Origin: Hyphococcus sp.
GTDB taxonomy: Bacteria > Pseudomonadota > Alphaproteobacteria > Caulobacterales > Parvularculaceae
Length of the DNA: 54,478 bases
Assembly (NCBI GenBank): GCA_021776415.1
Contig: JAJFFY010000086.1
Coordinates: 1-54,478 of the forward strand
Direction: 5' to 3'
The notes beneath the pieces are model-generated. The model was not told the origin of the DNA, did not search any database, and saw only the letters and a list, made by a program, of their open reading frames with translations. The position numbers were made by a program, and so were the translations under genes. Of the stretch, positions 53,484-54,478 are shown one piece after another; the first letter of the stretch is position 1; the number at the start of each line of letters is the position of its first letter.

Positions 53484-53517
53484 CGGGATTTGGCCGGAAG
53501 CGGGATTTGGCCGGAAG
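53484..53517. repeat. Perfect tandem duplication of 17 bp upstream of the TerB-like gene
   Basis: CGGGATTTGGCCGGAAG occurs at 53484-53500 and again at 53501-53517 with no mismatch. It lies in the leader or promoter of the TerB-like gene on the minus strand. It could be a doubled regulator site or a slippage product. Confidence 0.85.
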
Positions 53518-54156
53518 GTAGGCTCCGCACAGCGCCACGGCAACGCCCACAAAAATATTCTTCGCGCGACCGAATGTAACGCCGCGCGCAACATCTTACA
53601 CCTCGCGGTTGAATAAACCGGCCTGGACTCGCCTCCACAGTTTTGTGCGGGAAGCCGGCCTTCCGCCTGACCTCATGGCGCCGAAATTCCCCTATCTAAT
53701 TGTATTTACTTATATTTATGTGCCCATCAATCCAGCGGACCGGCTCAAAAATCAATCCTGCGCCAGATTTCCGCCAGCGCGGGGATCGGCGGGCATTGCG
53801 GCCCATGGAAAAGTTATCCTCGAGGCGCGCGGCGGCCCTATTCTCACCTTGGCCATCAGGTCTGCGCGGCAGTTTTGCGGCCCGTCCCTCAACCCAGAAA
53901 AAGGAGCACGCGTTCTGAGTAGCGCAAGCAGCATATTGTCTTTGCGACACAAACAGACATCGCAACCAGCGTCCGCGAGCAAATACGCTCCGGCGCGGCG
54001 CCACCTTGCGTCCAAGTTTTGGGCGTTCGGGTTTTGGGCGCGCAAATTTATGGCGCCCGGTTTTTTGGTTTGTGGCGAAACTTATCGGCGATGCAGGCAA
54101 GGCCGTGCAACCACCACGCGCGTAAAGAACCCTCTCACCACGAACCCGCTCACAAA
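53518..54156. other. Gene-poor region near the right edge
   Basis: About 640 nt without a convincing gene. Long open frames exist on both strands (53609-54262 plus, 53696-54268 minus), but they cross each other, have no ribosome sites and show no family features. A 10-bp direct repeat GTTTTGGGCG occurs at 54016-54025 and 54031-54040. An AT-rich patch lies at about 53693-53722. A small RNA ending at the terminator at 54157-54190 is possible but not shown. Confidence 0.4.
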
Positions 54157-54190
54157 GAAAAAGGGAGCAACAAAAGTTGCTCCCTTTCTT
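54157..54190. terminator. Strong bidirectional intrinsic terminator
   Basis: A perfect 12-bp stem (54160-54171 / 54176-54187) with loop AAAA. T-rich tails follow on both strands, the better one on the minus strand. It would end a minus-strand transcript coming from beyond the right edge, and a plus-strand one if any. Confidence 0.85.
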
Positions 54191-54293
54191 CCGCTCTCGC
54201 GAAAAATCGAAGGACACCCCAATCCAGTGAGAACTCGAATGTTCCTCGAAAGCTTCGGTTAAACGCACGCTTTGCAGCTTACGCCTTCCGTCG

Positions 54294-54478
54294 CTAGACC
54301 TTTCGGGCGCGGGCTCTGAATATAACTGCCGTTATACCCAACACTCCCGCGTCCTCCAGATCCGCCTCACCTTTTCCAACAAAGGCTTGCGCCCTCATCA
54401 CAATCGATGCCGCGCGCCGATCCACAGCTTGACCTGCTGTACACAGCGATTCCAGGTCCCCTTTCCTTTCGCTCTTGC
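54294..54478 (-). CDS. Possible C-terminal end of a gene entering from the right edge
   Basis: A minus-strand frame is open from the window edge to TAG 54294-54296, giving 61 residues with a protein-like mix (for example AASIVMRAQAFVGKGEADLE) and a basic end RARARKV. A strong terminator lies 104 nt downstream, which fits a gene end. No family is recognised, and an inverted repeat (TATAAC/GTTATA near 54319-54334) inside it argues for caution. Confidence 0.3.
   Translation of the reverse strand, partial: KSERKGDLESLCTAGQAVDRRAASIVMRAQAFVGKGEADLEDAGVLGITAVIFRARARKV

Noticed and set aside
53609..54268. Two long overlapping open frames on opposite strands (217 and 190 codons)
   Set aside because: They are antisense to each other, lack ribosome sites, have odd composition and cross a strong terminator; neither shows a family motif.

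Overview
The window reads as chromosome of a Gram-negative alphaproteobacterium, probably an aquatic or stalked-type lineage near Caulobacterales/Parvularculales. The reasons are the Caulobacter-style cpa/Tad pilus gene order, a large TonB-dependent receptor of the type common in Caulobacter and sphingomonads, ETF-ubiquinone oxidoreductase, the cysG-DUF2849-cysI-DUF934-cysH operon typical of alphaproteobacteria, and a family-4-like uracil-DNA glycosylase. This placement is inference from gene content. No rRNA, tRNA, insertion sequence, prophage or CRISPR array was seen. Genes are dense and many neighbours overlap by 1-4 nt (ATGA, GTGA, TGATG), so translational coupling is common.

Layout. 1-12.5 kb: envelope, isoprenoid and housekeeping genes (S49 peptidase cut by the left edge, polyprenyl diphosphate synthase, WecA/MraY-type transferase, ispE, TPR lipoprotein, ETF-QO, YhhN family protein, uracil-DNA glycosylase, lytic transglycosylase, PLP decarboxylase). 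12.5-23.2 kb: a Tad/Flp type IVc pilus locus on the minus strand (flp, cpaA, B, C, D, E, F, tadB, tadC), with a 53-residue Flp prepilin, a terminator between flp and cpaA, a Crp/Fnr-like regulator and a free-standing pilus-secretin N-domain protein. 23.2-27.2 kb: a coupled operon pabB, pabA, class IV aminotransferase and an acyl-adenylating ligase homologue that has lost its ATP-binding loop. 27.3-34.9 kb: AI-2E family membrane protein, OxyR, a small secreted protein, a TonB-dependent receptor preceded by a possible leader peptide, and an alpha/beta hydrolase. 35-41.3 kb: a six-gene assimilatory sulfate reduction operon (cysG, DUF2849, a glutathione S-transferase, cysI, DUF934, cysH) divergent from a LysR regulator. 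41.5-53.5 kb: mixed metabolism (Fe-S scaffold, methyltransferase, pirin, PhyH oxygenase, cysS, hisI, DUF2270, MATE, pyrD, DUF952, TPR protein, SLC13 transporter, TerB-like protein). 53.5-54.5 kb: mostly gene-free, with a tandem repeat, a strong bidirectional terminator and perhaps the tail of one gene at the right edge.

How the genes work together. The Tad genes supply pilin, prepilin peptidase, secretin, periplasmic adaptor, localisation ATPase, motor ATPase and two inner-membrane platform proteins; TadD and the TadE/F pseudopilins are absent and must lie elsewhere. The cys operon covers reduction of activated sulfate to sulfide and makes its own siroheme. PabB and PabA make aminodeoxychorismate and the class IV enzyme could release 4-aminobenzoate.

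The points I would look at first are the P-loop-less ligase locked into the pab operon, the coupled leader ORF in front of the TonB receptor, the glutathione S-transferase embedded in the cys operon, the very long acidic, Lys/Arg-free N-terminus of CpaE, and the regulator/N-domain pair beside flp.
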